A stretch of DNA of 60,744 nucleotides, from positions 1 to 60,744 of the forward strand of contig CAZOAR010000015.1 of NCBI GenBank assembly GCA_964577985.1, in the 5' to 3' direction. This stretch comes from CAZOAR01 sp964577985. Its GTDB lineage: Bacteria; Gemmatimonadota; CAZMKB01; CAZNLH01. Every line of letters begins with the position of its first letter. Position 1 is the stretch's first letter. The position numbers and the translations under genes are program-made. The notes under the pieces are model-generated. The model ran no database searches and was not told where the DNA came from. It saw only the letters and a program-made list of their open reading frames with translations. Below are positions 35,758-45,656 of this stretch, in pieces.

Positions 35758-37116
35758 CTAACCCTTGAGCCGTCGAGCCACTTCGCCCCCCGCGACCATA
35801 CCGCTGCAGCTCGCTTGCAGGAGGCCGCGTGTCACGCCTGCACCGTCGCCTACCGCGAAGAGGCCTTTCACCTCTGTCTCAAAAGTGTCGGTCAATCGCA
35901 ATCTATTGGAATAGAACTTGACCTCCACACCATAGAGCAATGTGTTGCGGGAGTTCACCCCGGGCGCCAGGCAATCGAGTGCCTCCAGCATCTCGAGGAT
36001 GTCCTGCAGATATCGATATGGAAGGACGAAGCTGAGGTCTCCCGGCGTCGCCTCCCCCAGCGTCGGTCTCACGATACTCCGAGCTATCCTTTCACGCGTC
36101 GAGCGCCGCCCGGACACGAGGTCTCCCAGCCTCTGGAGGATTACCCCTTTACCCAGAAGGTTGGCGAGCCTCGCTATGTGGCGGCCGTAGCTGCTGGGGT
36201 CATCGAACGGTTCGGTGAACGTGGTGCTCACGAGCAGAGCGAAGTTCGTGTTCTCTGTCTTCCGGTCGGCGTAGCTGTGACCATTCACCGTGACAACGTC
36301 GTCGAGTATCTCGGTCACCACCTCTCCACATGGATTCATGCAGAAAGTCCTGACCTTATCATCGAACGATCTGGAGTAATATACCAGTTTTGATTCATAG
36401 GTGACGTCGGTAACCTCTTTTAGAACCGCCGCGGACGTCTCCACCCTGACTCCAAGGTCGATGGGACTCGGCAGCGTGGACATACCTATACGCCTGGCTT
36501 CCGCCCTGACCCAGGAGTTGCCCGATCTGCCGGGGGCCAGGATCACGTTGGCCGCCTCCAGTTTTTCACCGCTGCTCAGCGTGACACCACGGACCCGCCC
36601 GTTGGTTGAGATGACCCTCTTGACACGACTCTCGACCCGGATTTCAATCTTTCCCTCCAGGGATTCACGGAATCTCTGAAGTATTTCACGACATCGTTCG
36701 GTCCCCATATGCCTGACCGTCATCTTGATCAGACGCAGACCCGCTGTCTTCGCTCTCTCTTCGAGTTTGCCCATCGCCACCGGATCGTCCCCGTGAATAC
36801 CCTCCGGAGCGCCGAATTCCCTGTACTTCTCATCGGCCCTGGAGAGAAGAGCCGACAGTTCATCCTCGGAAAAATACTCGAGAAGATTTCCGCCCACCTC
36901 TGTCGAGAGCGTGAGCTTACCATCGCTGAAGGCGCCCGCTCCACCCCATCCATGCAGGAGCGAATCGCCATCCCTCTTTCTATCCTTGATATCCTTCCCC
37001 TGCTCCAGGACCAGGATTCTCTTCACCCCTTTTTCGACAAGCTCGATGGCGGAGAAAATCGCTGCCGGTCCAGCCCCGACTATGATGACATCATACACTG
37101 GCGTCTCTCCATTCAT
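35758..37116 (-). CDS. FAD-dependent dehydrogenase, COG2509 type
   Basis: About 452 residues. N-terminal dinucleotide-binding motif IVGAGPAAIFSAIEL, then LEQGKD, LHGWGGAGAFSDGKL near 65, and a C-terminal FAD motif GLFAVGDGAGVTRGLLQASCSGM. This matches the conserved family of uncharacterised NAD(P)/FAD-dependent oxidoreductases found in many anaerobes and plants. The substrate is unknown. The ATG at 37116 is chosen from the homology start; its Shine-Dalgarno is weak and a longer start (37185) is possible. It faces away from archease-rtcB. Confidence 0.85.
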   Translation of the reverse strand: MNGETPVYDVIIVGAGPAAIFSAIELVEKGVKRILVLEQGKDIKDRKRDGDSLLHGWGGAGAFSDGKLTLSTEVGGNLLEYFSEDELSALLSRADEKYREFGAPEGIHGDDPVAMGKLEERAKTAGLRLIKMTVRHMGTERCREILQRFRESLEGKIEIRVESRVKRVISTNGRVRGVTLSSGEKLEAANVILAPGRSGNSWVRAEARRIGMSTLPSPIDLGVRVETSAAVLKEVTDVTYESKLVYYSRSFDDKVRTFCMNPCGEVVTEILDDVVTVNGHSYADRKTENTNFALLVSTTFTEPFDDPSSYGRHIARLANLLGKGVILQRLGDLVSGRRSTRERIARSIVRPTLGEATPGDLSFVLPYRYLQDILEMLEALDCLAPGVNSRNTLLYGVEVKFYSNRLRLTDTFETEVKGLFAVGDGAGVTRGLLQASCSGMVAGGEVARRLKG

Positions 37117-37427
37117 TAAACATGGCCCCGGAAGGGGGCCGCATCGCACGGCCTGCCGCTGTTGCGGTGAAGCGACGTATATCAAGCCCTCTATACATCA
37201 ATCCGGCTGCGGACCGAAGCTAACCGACAACCCCGGGATGTTGATCCGGAAGAAACATGCCACTCCCTCGAGATGTGATTATATTATTCTGTCAAGGGCC
37301 GAAGCGTCATACAGCCGTTGACAACAGAAGCAGAGCTTACCTTCCTCAGGTGGACTGCCTGCGGCCCTATTCAGTACACATCTCCGGCAAGAATGTCCCC
37401 GGGGAGGAAACGGGCGGAGAGAGAACG

Positions 37428-37853
37428 ATGAGCTTCACATATCTGGATCACGACGCGGATATCGGTATCCGCTGTGAGGGCGGCAACAGGAGAGAAGCAT
37501 TTGCGGAAGGCGCCATGGCCCTGCTCTCATTGATGGCGGATGTCGAGAAGGTCAGGTCAGAGTTGACCTTTCGGATAGAATGCAGGGCGCCCGGTCTCGA
37601 CACCCTCTTCGTGGAGTTCTTGAACGAGATCATAAGTCTGATGGGGAGAAGAGAGGTTGTTTTTGCAGGTGTCAGAATCGACGGGATCGAGGGCGATGAC
37701 AACGAATACTACCTCAAGGGCAGGCTTATCGGCGAGGGCATCGATCCGGCACGCCACGGGCTGAAGACCGAGGTGAAGGCGGCGACCTACTTCGGGCTCG
37801 AGGCAGTGGAGGAGGAAAACAGGGTGACTCTGCAATGCGTACTCGATATATGA
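37428..37853 (+). CDS. Archease (RtcB activator)
   Basis: 141-residue archease. It speeds the guanylylation and turnover of the RNA ligase RtcB. Conserved DHDADIGI (metal-binding Asp) at residues 7-14, the FVEFLNEII helix and the GLKTEVKAATY motif near 110 are present. The ATG at 37428 has GGAGAGAG upstream. rtcB begins 62 bases after its stop, so the two form the expected functional pair. Confidence 0.92.
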   Translation: MSFTYLDHDADIGIRCEGGNRREAFAEGAMALLSLMADVEKVRSELTFRIECRAPGLDTLFVEFLNEIISLMGRREVVFAGVRIDGIEGDDNEYYLKGRLIGEGIDPARHGLKTEVKAATYFGLEAVEEENRVTLQCVLDI

Positions 37854-37914
37854 CGGCGAAGGATTCGGGAAACTTCCCCGGCCACGTGGCGCCAGACCCG
37901 CCGGGAGATAGATA

Positions 37915-39375
37915 ATGGCAGCGCGCTATGGCATCAGGAAAATATCTCCCGGCCTGCACGAACTGAAGCAGACCGGAGACATGCGCGTCCCTGGAAGGAT
38001 TTACGGGGATGCCGAAACCGTACGGAGCCTGCTGAAGGACGTCGAGGAGGGCAAGGAGTGGAACGCCCTCCGGCAGATTGCAAATGTAGCCTGTCTTCCA
38101 GGCATCCTGCAGGCCTCTCTGGCAATGGCGGACGTCCATCCCGGCTACGGGTTCTGCATCGGAGGAGTGGGTGCATTCAACATTGACGAAGGAGTGATAA
38201 GTGTCGCCGGCGTGGGCTTCGACATAAACTGCGGCGTGAGGACATTGCGGACCCACCTGCTCAAGGAGGAAATCGAGGAGAAGAAGACAGATCTTGCCAC
38301 ATCGCTTTACCGTACGATTCCCGCCGGGCTTGGATCGAAGGGGAGGCTGCGCCTCTCCGTGAATGAGATCGATGAGGTGCTGGCAAAGGGGGCCGGGTTC
38401 TGCGTGGAGCGGGGATACGGTTTCAAGGAGGACCTGGACTTCGTGGAGGATGGCGGGCGGATGGCTGATGCCGTTCCCGGCAATGTGAGTGTCAAGGCGA
38501 AAGAGAGGCAGAGGAGTCAGATCGGTACACTCGGCTCAGGAAACCACTACATAGAGGTGCAGTACGTTGACGAGATCTATGATCGGGAGAGCGCGGACGC
38601 GTTCGGCCTGATTCCCGGAGAGGTACTCATCTCAATCCACTCCGGATCCAGAGCACTGGGACACCAGATCGGAACGGATTATCTGTCGGTTCTCGACAGG
38701 GCCAGCCGCAAGTATGGCCTTCCGATACGGGAAAAGGAACTGGTCTGCGCCCCAATCCGGAGTGACGAGGGGCATAGGTATTTCACGGCAATGAACGCGG
38801 GGGCCAACTGCGCCTTTGCGAACCGCCAGGCCATGGCCCATCTCGCCAGGGAGGCATTCGAGGGTGTCATAGGCGTCAACCCCCGCGAGATCGAGACGCT
38901 TTACGAGGTGGCACACAACATGGCGAAGATCGAGACACATGAGGTGGACGGCAGGAGAGTCGAGCTGCTCATCCACAGAAAGGGTTCGACCAGGGCGTTC
39001 GGGCCGGGACGCGCTGAACTGCCCGCCAGGTATCGCGAGGTCGGCCAGCCGGTACTCGTCGGCGGGTCTATGGGAACATCTTCATATATCCTCCGGGGTA
39101 CCGCGAGAGGAATGAGAGAGGCGTTCGGAAGCGCCATTCACGGCGCCGGCAGGCGGATGTCGCGCAGGCAGGCGAAAAAGTCGTGGAGGGGAGACAGAAT
39201 CATCAGCGAACTCGCCCACCGCGGGATCATCATACGGGCGCACAGCAGGTCGGGTGTCGCGGAGGAGGCACCAGGGGCATATAAGGATGTCTCAAACGTC
39301 GTGGGGATCATGGATAGCGCCGGCATCAACCGGATGGTGGCCCGGCTGAGGCCGATGATCTGTATCAAGGGATGA
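37915..39375 (+). CDS. rtcB: RNA-splicing ligase RtcB
   Basis: 486 residues, normal for RtcB, the GTP- and Mn-dependent ligase joining 2',3'-cyclic phosphate or 3'-phosphate to 5'-OH RNA ends. Metal-binding signatures: VGFDINCGVR near 103, LGSGNHYIEVQ near 205, HSGSRALGHQIG near 242, and GGSMGTSSY near 383. The C-terminal KSWRGDRII and SVAEEAPGAYKDV-like region is intact. GGGAG precedes the ATG. The archease-RtcB pair suggests RNA repair or tRNA healing rather than intron splicing; no RtcA or RtcR is seen. Confidence 0.95.
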   Translation: MAARYGIRKISPGLHELKQTGDMRVPGRIYGDAETVRSLLKDVEEGKEWNALRQIANVACLPGILQASLAMADVHPGYGFCIGGVGAFNIDEGVISVAGVGFDINCGVRTLRTHLLKEEIEEKKTDLATSLYRTIPAGLGSKGRLRLSVNEIDEVLAKGAGFCVERGYGFKEDLDFVEDGGRMADAVPGNVSVKAKERQRSQIGTLGSGNHYIEVQYVDEIYDRESADAFGLIPGEVLISIHSGSRALGHQIGTDYLSVLDRASRKYGLPIREKELVCAPIRSDEGHRYFTAMNAGANCAFANRQAMAHLAREAFEGVIGVNPREIETLYEVAHNMAKIETHEVDGRRVELLIHRKGSTRAFGPGRAELPARYREVGQPVLVGGSMGTSSYILRGTARGMREAFGSAIHGAGRRMSRRQAKKSWRGDRIISELAHRGIIIRAHSRSGVAEEAPGAYKDVSNVVGIMDSAGINRMVARLRPMICIKG

Positions 39376-39447
39376 GGCATCTTGCCTGGCACCATTTCAG
39401 GGATTGTTGTGCCGGGAGTCTACCCGGAGAATCTGGTTAAATCTCTA

Positions 39448-39512
39448 TGTCATTCCCGCTTGTCGGGAATCCCATCGCGCAATCAGACCGATTCCGGACA
39501 AGCCGGAATGAC
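39448..39512. repeat. Dispersed palindromic repeat, copy 2 (REPIN-like)
   Basis: Two ~24-base arms (39448-39471 and 39489-39512) pair with two mismatches, each itself containing a GGAATC/GATTCC palindrome, around an 18-base spacer. This inverted pair of REP-like units has the layout of REPINs. It lies in the 270-base gap between rtcB and rocD, which shows no other feature. Confidence 0.75.
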
Positions 39513-39647
39513 ACGTAAAAAAGTGGGGAAACTCCAGGATTATTGTGCCTATTGCCACACCGACACACGGGCCTTAGATTACCGGGGCATGTGCCGATTC
39601 TCAGCGGCATCGATCAAGGGCTAACAACACGCATGGGAGGTATCACA

Positions 39648-40853
39648 TTGTCTCGCCACACATCCGCTTACTACATGAAACTCGAAAAAGAACACGGTGC
39701 ACACAACTACCACCCCATCCCGGTCGTGATAAGCAGGGCGAAAGGTGTCTGGGTGAGAGACCCGGAGGGGAAGAGATACCTCGACTGCCTGTCGTCGTAC
39801 AGCGCGGTCAATCAGGGTCATAGGCACCCGAGAATCATCAAGGCGCTCAGGGAGCAGGCCAACCGGGTCACGCTCACGAGCAGGGCATTTCACAACGACG
39901 TGCTGGGCCCCTTCCTGAAGAAATTGACGGATGTCACCGGCATGGGCATGGCGCTTCCAATGAACACGGGCGCCGAGGCCGTTGAGACGTCTATAAAGAT
40001 CGCGAGGAAATGGGGATACGAGAAGAAGGGCGTCCCGAAGAATAAGGCTCAGATCATCGTCTGCCGGGATAATTTTCACGGAAGGACCACCACGATCGTC
40101 AGTTTTTCTACCGACCCGCTGGCAAAGGATGGATTCGGGCCTTATACCCCGGGATTCAAGGTAATCCCGTTCGATAATATCCCCGCCCTGGAGAAGGCGA
40201 TCAACGCAAACACGGTCGGCTTTCTCGTGGAGCCGATACAGGCGGAAGCGGGGGTCAAGATCCCTCGCAGCGGTTACCTGAAAGCGGCTCGCGCTGTGTG
40301 CAGGAAGAACAAGGTCCTCTTCATGCTCGATGAGATTCAAACCGGCTGCTGCAGGACGGGCAGGTTCTTCGCCTGGCAGCACGAGAAGGCCAAGCCCGAT
40401 ATCATGATGCTCGGAAAAGCACTGGGCGGCGGCATATTCCCCGTCTCCGCCGCCCTCTCCTCGAAGGCAGTGATGTCGGTCATCAGGCCCGGTGAACACG
40501 GCAGTACGTTTGGCGGAAACCCCCTGGCGAGCGCCGTCGCTATCGCGTCTCTCGATGTCCTCATAGATGAAAAGATGGATGGGCGCGCGGAAGTCCTCGG
40601 CCGGAGATTCCGGGAAGGCCTGCGGACAATACGGTCGAACAAGATCAAAGAAATCCGTGGGATCGGGCTCCTGAACGCGGTTGAGATAAAGAAATCGTCC
40701 GGCGCAGCCAGGAAGTACACCGAACAGTTGATGAAACTCGGGGTGCTGGCAAAGGACACCCACGGCCAGACGATCAGGTTCGCCCCACCGCTTGTAATCA
40801 CAGAAAAGGAGATCGACTGGATCGTTGGAGTTACCAGGCAGGTCCTCGAATAG
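39648..40853 (+). CDS. rocD: Ornithine--oxo-acid transaminase
   Basis: 401-residue class III aminotransferase. It moves the delta-amino group of ornithine to 2-oxoglutarate, giving glutamate-5-semialdehyde. The N-terminal EKEHGAHNYHPIPVV and the YSAVNQGH motif are characteristic of ornithine aminotransferase. The PLP lysine lies in MLGKALGGG near residue 250; STFGGNPL follows. The TTG at 39648 with GGGAGG 7 bases upstream gives family length; the ATG at 39633 overlaps that ribosome site. It provides a route between arginine/ornithine and glutamate/2-oxoglutarate, the presumed substrate of the kor system. Confidence 0.92.
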   Translation: MSRHTSAYYMKLEKEHGAHNYHPIPVVISRAKGVWVRDPEGKRYLDCLSSYSAVNQGHRHPRIIKALREQANRVTLTSRAFHNDVLGPFLKKLTDVTGMGMALPMNTGAEAVETSIKIARKWGYEKKGVPKNKAQIIVCRDNFHGRTTTIVSFSTDPLAKDGFGPYTPGFKVIPFDNIPALEKAINANTVGFLVEPIQAEAGVKIPRSGYLKAARAVCRKNKVLFMLDEIQTGCCRTGRFFAWQHEKAKPDIMMLGKALGGGIFPVSAALSSKAVMSVIRPGEHGSTFGGNPLASAVAIASLDVLIDEKMDGRAEVLGRRFREGLRTIRSNKIKEIRGIGLLNAVEIKKSSGAARKYTEQLMKLGVLAKDTHGQTIRFAPPLVITEKEIDWIVGVTRQVLE

Positions 40854-40925
40854 AAAGAGGGCGCCAACAGGCTGAGCACGCACATACACTACACACACGA
40901 ACAACCGATGGCCCCTGGAGATATT

Positions 40926-43400
40926 ATGATGAGATTGTGTATTTCGGTATTTCTCTCCCTCCTCGTGTCGACATGCTCCCTTCACGCACAGTCCGAGTTC
41001 CCGGAATATCACCCGAGCAGCGAACTTCTATTCACATCTCCGGGGAGTATGGGGACGGGGCTTTACGGCTATTTCAATCCGGCCGTCCTGACGTATCAGC
41101 ACCAGCCGGACCTGCTGTTCAGCATCTCCGACCCCGAAGACAATTTGAAGCAATACAAACAGTTGGGGTTTTTCGCGGCATTTCCCCGGTTCAGCTTTGG
41201 CGTGATAAACGAGAGGCTCCCTGTAATCGGCGGAAGGACACCACGGGTGACCAACTATAATCTGGCGTTTTCATACGGGGACAGGCGTTGGAGCGGCGGC
41301 TTGGCTTATCACTGGTCCACCGACAATATGGCCGGCTTCGAGCGCAAGAGCAGAGTGGCCCTGGGCAGCCTGCTTCGACCGTCATCCTTCATCTCCCTCG
41401 GTCTTACGAGCGCGCTCGCCACGTCCGGGGGACGGTGGGAAGAAGCGGCCGATCTCGCGTTCCGCCCTTTCAATGACGAGCACTTGACCTTGTTCGGGGA
41501 TTTCGCCCTGCAAAAGGGTCAAGATCTCGATGAAGGAGGCTGGAGCGCGGGTGCCGTGGTTGAAGCGCTCCCGGGCTTTCGCGTCACCGGCCGATATTTC
41601 GACAATGAGACCTTCACGATAGGTGTCAATCTCAGTCTCGGCCACGCCGGAATAAGCACGCAGAGCCATTTCAATTCGGATCGGGATTACGGTTATAACA
41701 CCTGGACGATCCGCCTCGGAGCGATGGACCGGAGCTTCATCCACAACGCTGTGACGAAGGGCAGCAGATACATGAAGGTAGACCTGAATGGCCCGATGCG
41801 CTACCAGAGGTTCAGGCTCTTCGACAGTTCCAACACGCTGCTCGAGATGATCGAGAATATAGAGAGTGCCAGAAGGAACGATAGTGTAAGCGGCATTGCC
41901 ATCAACATGTCGGGGATGCGGATCAACCGGGAGATGCTCTGGGAAATCCGTGAAAAGCTCAAGGACTTCAGGTCCTCGGGCAAGAAGGTGATAGTCTATC
42001 TCGACAATGTTGACATCGATCGATATCACCTGGCTTCCGTAGCGGACGAGGTGGTGATGGATCCTGAAGGGGTTTTCATGATACCGGGTCACCTGATGGG
42101 TCTGACGTTCCTCAAGGGGACACTCGAGAAGATTGGCATCGGTTTCGAGGAGTGGCGATATTTCAAATACAAATCCGCGGCGGAAGCGCTCTCCCGTGAC
42201 TCAATGTCCGAAGCCGATCGCGAACAACGTCAGGAACTCGTAGACGATCGCTACCAGCTCGCGAGGAGTGATATCTGTGATGGGCGTGGCTTCTCGTACG
42301 AGCAATTCGACAGACTGGTTGATGATGGCCTGCTTTTTACTCCATCGGAGGCACTGGAGCTGGGCCTGGTCGACCGGATCGGTCGCTGGGGCGAGGACAT
42401 CCATCGCTTGATAGAGGATCTGGAAGGGGAAGAGAAGACACTCGTCTCTCCCGCCAGGCTGAAACTCGACGACCTTCCGCCGGACGCCCGCTGGGGCGTG
42501 AAACCCCGAATAGCCGTCATCTACGCGATCGGGGTGTGTGCAATGGACAGGGGCATAACGGCACGCAGACTTGTCAAGGACGTCGAGGCCGTGACAAAGG
42601 ACGACGGGATCAAGGCAGTTGTGTTTCGTGTCGATTCACCCGGTGGAGACGCGCTGGCCTCCAGCATCGTAGCGGACGCGCTGAAGAAGTGCAGCGAGAA
42701 GAAACCGGTTATCGTTTCGCAGGGATATGTAGCCGCGTCAGGCGGCTACTGGCTGTCGATGTATGGAGACCAGATAGTAGCCGCGCCAAACACGATAACG
42801 GGCTCGATCGGTGTGATAGGCGGATGGATATACAACAAGGGTCTTAAGGAACGTCTCGGCATGAGCACCGACTATGTCAAGGCAGGCGATCATGCCGATG
42901 CCGGCTTCGGGATGACGATTCCGTTTCTGGGGTTGACCCTTCCAGACAGGAAGCTCAATGCGGAGGAAAAGGAGAAGGTGGAACACCTCATCAAGACTTC
43001 CTACGCCAGTTTTGTGGATAAAGTGGCTTCAGGGAGGGGGCGCTCCACCGATGAGATAGAAGAGATCGCTCAGGGACGTGTCTGGTCTGGTTCCGACGCG
43101 GTTGACAACGGTCTGGTGGACACTACAGGCGGCCTCGAAACCGCTGTCACCATGGCGAAAGAGAGGGCGGGGATAAGCCGGGACGCTGATGTGACAATCG
43201 CCGAATATCCTGAGAAGGGTCTTATGCGTTTCGACAATCTTGTATCGAGAATCTCGGGAGTCAAAGTGGAAAGTGAAGGAAATGGTCTGATTGATCAGTT
43301 GACGTTCCGCCTCGACCACAACGGCCGGCCGATGCCGATCCTGCCGCTGGAGGAGATTGAATCGGAAGGGATGCTCTCTATCCTGGATGAGATGAAATAG
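40926..43400 (+). CDS. Outer-membrane barrel-like domain fused to signal peptide peptidase SppA
   Basis: 824 residues. A signal peptide (LCISVFLSLLVSTCSLHA) is followed by ~270 residues of alternating, aromatic-rich strands (GLYGYFNPAVLTY, WSGGLAYHWST) resembling an outer-membrane beta-barrel. Residues ~290-820 form a double-domain (67K) SppA protease: the catalytic Lys in YKSAAEALSRD near 420 and catalytic Ser in AASGGYWLSM near 610, with the GSIGVIGG strand after it. SppA normally cleaves leftover signal peptides at the inner membrane, so the barrel would place the protease at the outer membrane. The ATG at 40926 has GGAG six bases upstream. Confidence 0.85.
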   Translation: MMRLCISVFLSLLVSTCSLHAQSEFPEYHPSSELLFTSPGSMGTGLYGYFNPAVLTYQHQPDLLFSISDPEDNLKQYKQLGFFAAFPRFSFGVINERLPVIGGRTPRVTNYNLAFSYGDRRWSGGLAYHWSTDNMAGFERKSRVALGSLLRPSSFISLGLTSALATSGGRWEEAADLAFRPFNDEHLTLFGDFALQKGQDLDEGGWSAGAVVEALPGFRVTGRYFDNETFTIGVNLSLGHAGISTQSHFNSDRDYGYNTWTIRLGAMDRSFIHNAVTKGSRYMKVDLNGPMRYQRFRLFDSSNTLLEMIENIESARRNDSVSGIAINMSGMRINREMLWEIREKLKDFRSSGKKVIVYLDNVDIDRYHLASVADEVVMDPEGVFMIPGHLMGLTFLKGTLEKIGIGFEEWRYFKYKSAAEALSRDSMSEADREQRQELVDDRYQLARSDICDGRGFSYEQFDRLVDDGLLFTPSEALELGLVDRIGRWGEDIHRLIEDLEGEEKTLVSPARLKLDDLPPDARWGVKPRIAVIYAIGVCAMDRGITARRLVKDVEAVTKDDGIKAVVFRVDSPGGDALASSIVADALKKCSEKKPVIVSQGYVAASGGYWLSMYGDQIVAAPNTITGSIGVIGGWIYNKGLKERLGMSTDYVKAGDHADAGFGMTIPFLGLTLPDRKLNAEEKEKVEHLIKTSYASFVDKVASGRGRSTDEIEEIAQGRVWSGSDAVDNGLVDTTGGLETAVTMAKERAGISRDADVTIAEYPEKGLMRFDNLVSRISGVKVESEGNGLIDQLTFRLDHNGRPMPILPLEEIESEGMLSILDEMK

Positions 43401-43656
43401 CGACTCGATCGATCCTCGCGCCCCCCGGACACAGGGGTTGCTGATTAAGAGACCATAAACCCATCCGACCGCCGGAATCGTGCATTCAGACGTATTATCG
43501 TGAGATACCACGCATCACGGACGAGCGGTAAATCCCTCCCTGGACAATATCAGTAAGAGTATCAAGCAATTACGCGGCTGTGCTACATCCCATCGCATCT
43601 GGTTTCCTATTTGCGTGTAGAACTCCGGGAAACAGGTCACCGGAAAGGAGAGTGCG

Positions 43657-44409
43657 ATGAAGGCTTTTTGTGCATGCGTAACCATAGCGCTGCTGATTTG
43701 TGTTTCTCATCTGAGTCCACTCCGCTCGCAGGACCTCAAGAAGGTTCATGTTCACTTCACCGGCGGGGTAAGCCGGGGGAACTTCGATGACCTCAATTAC
43801 GATGAGGGGTTATCGATCGGAGATCAACTCGGTAATGAGTTGGAGCCCAACCCTTTTCGATACGGGTACAGGGGAGAAGCGGGCATTACCTATGACCTGT
43901 TCGATAACCAGAGGGTCCTCGTTCAGGGAGCATACGAACGGTTCGGGGCATACAACAAGGCCCGGTTCACCAGCTCAGCGGGGGAGGAGCTTGGCATCAA
44001 GGAGTTGCCGGTATACCATATCAGGAATGTCCCTCTCAGCGTGTCTTATCTGTTTCACGCAGGGAGGGGGCGTCTTGATTTTTTCGGAGGACCAGGCATT
44101 GGCTACCAGTGGGCTCGATTTGTCGAAAAGTGGCCTGACTACGGGACGGGCCTGGTTGAGGAGTCAGAGTTCGTCTATTCCGGATCGGCGCCCGTTTTCA
44201 AGGTCATGGCGGGAGGAGTCTGGCGGTTCTCCCGGCATGTTTCTCTCTCACTGCCTGTGAGCTATCGGCACGCGAATGTCAAGGAGATGAAACTCACCTC
44301 GTCGAGAGGAAGCACGCCTGAGAACGGCTACCTCGTGGACCCCGAAGGCGGGAAGATCCCCATCGACCTCAGCGGGTTTTCGATCGGACTCGGGCTGATC
44401 ATCCGATGA
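43657..44409 (+). CDS. Outer-membrane beta-barrel protein
   Basis: 250 residues with a signal peptide (FCACVTIALLICVSHLSPLRSQ). The mature part is an eight-strand-like barrel: alternating patterns such as RYGYRGEAGITYDLF, RVLVQGAYERFGAY and VSLSLPVSYRHA, ending IGLGLIIR with a C-terminal aromatic-poor strand. AAAGGAGAG precedes the ATG. No specific family recognised; size and pattern fit the OmpA/OmpW-like group. It follows the barrel-SppA gene by 256 bases in the same direction. Confidence 0.75.
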   Translation: MKAFCACVTIALLICVSHLSPLRSQDLKKVHVHFTGGVSRGNFDDLNYDEGLSIGDQLGNELEPNPFRYGYRGEAGITYDLFDNQRVLVQGAYERFGAYNKARFTSSAGEELGIKELPVYHIRNVPLSVSYLFHAGRGRLDFFGGPGIGYQWARFVEKWPDYGTGLVEESEFVYSGSAPVFKVMAGGVWRFSRHVSLSLPVSYRHANVKEMKLTSSRGSTPENGYLVDPEGGKIPIDLSGFSIGLGLIIR

Positions 44410-44469
44410 CGACCCTCGGAGAATAGCCGTCCCCCTGGGAGGAAAAGAATCGATTGTCAATGACCGCCA

Positions 44470-45615
44470 TCAGATCTTGTAGTGTAGTATCGCCCCGATG
44501 TGACCCATTTTAGCCAGAGATTCCTGGTTCGATATGTGCTCCACCATACCGCCCGTTCTATGAACCTGGGCGATGATCTCATCGACAATGTCATCGATAC
44601 CGCTGGTGGGCTTACCGCAGTGCGGACAGAGGTCTTCGTCGATGCCTGCCAGGCGACAGTCCCAGCAGATCACGCCCCGCTGGGTGTAACCGCTCGTGAC
44701 CAGAAGGCACTGAATCTGACCCATCCTCAGCACTGCAAGGGTGTCCTTGAGACCCGCCACACCCCTGCCGCCGGAATAGACCTCATCACTGAGCCGCCTG
44801 ACCCAGTATTCCTCTTCTTCTCTCTGGACGTTACCAAAGATCTCGCGACTTTTTTCGAGCGCTTCCGTGAGGGGCGCTTCGCTGTCAATGGCGAAATCTC
44901 CCCCAAGCCTTTTCTGCAGGTAGTTGTGCAGGAAGTTCTTGAACTCCGCCACGACATCGCTTTTGCCACCCACAATCAACCATTCAAACTGGGAGCGCTT
45001 GAAATGATCGAGCGTCCTGTCCGCCACGTTCTTGTAATGCCAGCGCACATGTTCCTCTATGTGTCTCGAAATACGAGCCTCTTCATATCCCGAGAATCCA
45101 CCTTCCCGCACCTGCCCCGGGACCTCGTCAAAGATCTCGGAGAATCCCCGGACCTCACCAAGATAGTCATCAACAACCCGCGCTTTTTCCCTGTCGATAA
45201 GGACGAGACAATACCTCTTGTGCTCGTCCAGCATCAACGAGAGAGGGCGAATGTAGAGGCTGGGCTTGATCGAAACATGATCGCCCACGGGCCGATAGAG
45301 AGGATAGACTTTCCAAAGCCCGTCACCGCTGCATGAAAAAATCGCCACGCCTTTCACGCCACCCTTCCGATTAAACTCTTTCTGTATGTAGTGGTTGACC
45401 ATGGAGAGATCTTCATCGAGAGAATCCGCCTGCTCTTTTTCCAACTCCATGCTCTGCGCTTCTTTCTGAGCGTTCTTTATCAGTTCCTTGATTCTGATCA
45501 GGTATTTCCTGCTGCTGGCGTCGGTGTCGTCAGTCCTCAAATAGATGCTGGTTGCCGGGTAATCACCAGACTGATAGCTGGCCAATTCTCCCAGGTTTGC
45601 TCTTCGAAAGATCAA
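44470..45615 (-). CDS. baeRF family (eRF1-like) protein, probably family 10
   Basis: 381 residues related to the bacterial archaeo-eukaryotic release factor (baeRF/Vms1-like) group: N-terminal strand pattern with SIYLRTDD, a central ribonuclease H-like eRF1 domain 2 (LVLIDREKARVV near 140; EWLIVGGKSDVV near 215) and an eRF1 domain 3-like end with a zinc ribbon (CWDCRLAG, CPHCGKP near 325-345). No GGQ is visible; baeRFs often lack it. The start is TTG at 45615 with GGAG six bases upstream. Family members are thought to act in ribosome rescue or stress. The next gene on the same strand is upstream (NYN nuclease), 41 bases away. Confidence 0.78.
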   Translation of the reverse strand: MIFRRANLGELASYQSGDYPATSIYLRTDDTDASSRKYLIRIKELIKNAQKEAQSMELEKEQADSLDEDLSMVNHYIQKEFNRKGGVKGVAIFSCSGDGLWKVYPLYRPVGDHVSIKPSLYIRPLSLMLDEHKRYCLVLIDREKARVVDDYLGEVRGFSEIFDEVPGQVREGGFSGYEEARISRHIEEHVRWHYKNVADRTLDHFKRSQFEWLIVGGKSDVVAEFKNFLHNYLQKRLGGDFAIDSEAPLTEALEKSREIFGNVQREEEEYWVRRLSDEVYSGGRGVAGLKDTLAVLRMGQIQCLLVTSGYTQRGVICWDCRLAGIDEDLCPHCGKPTSGIDDIVDEIIAQVHRTGGMVEHISNQESLAKMGHIGAILHYKI

Positions 45616-45656
45616 TCCAGGCTCCTTTCCAATGGTTTAACAGTATCGGGTATCAG

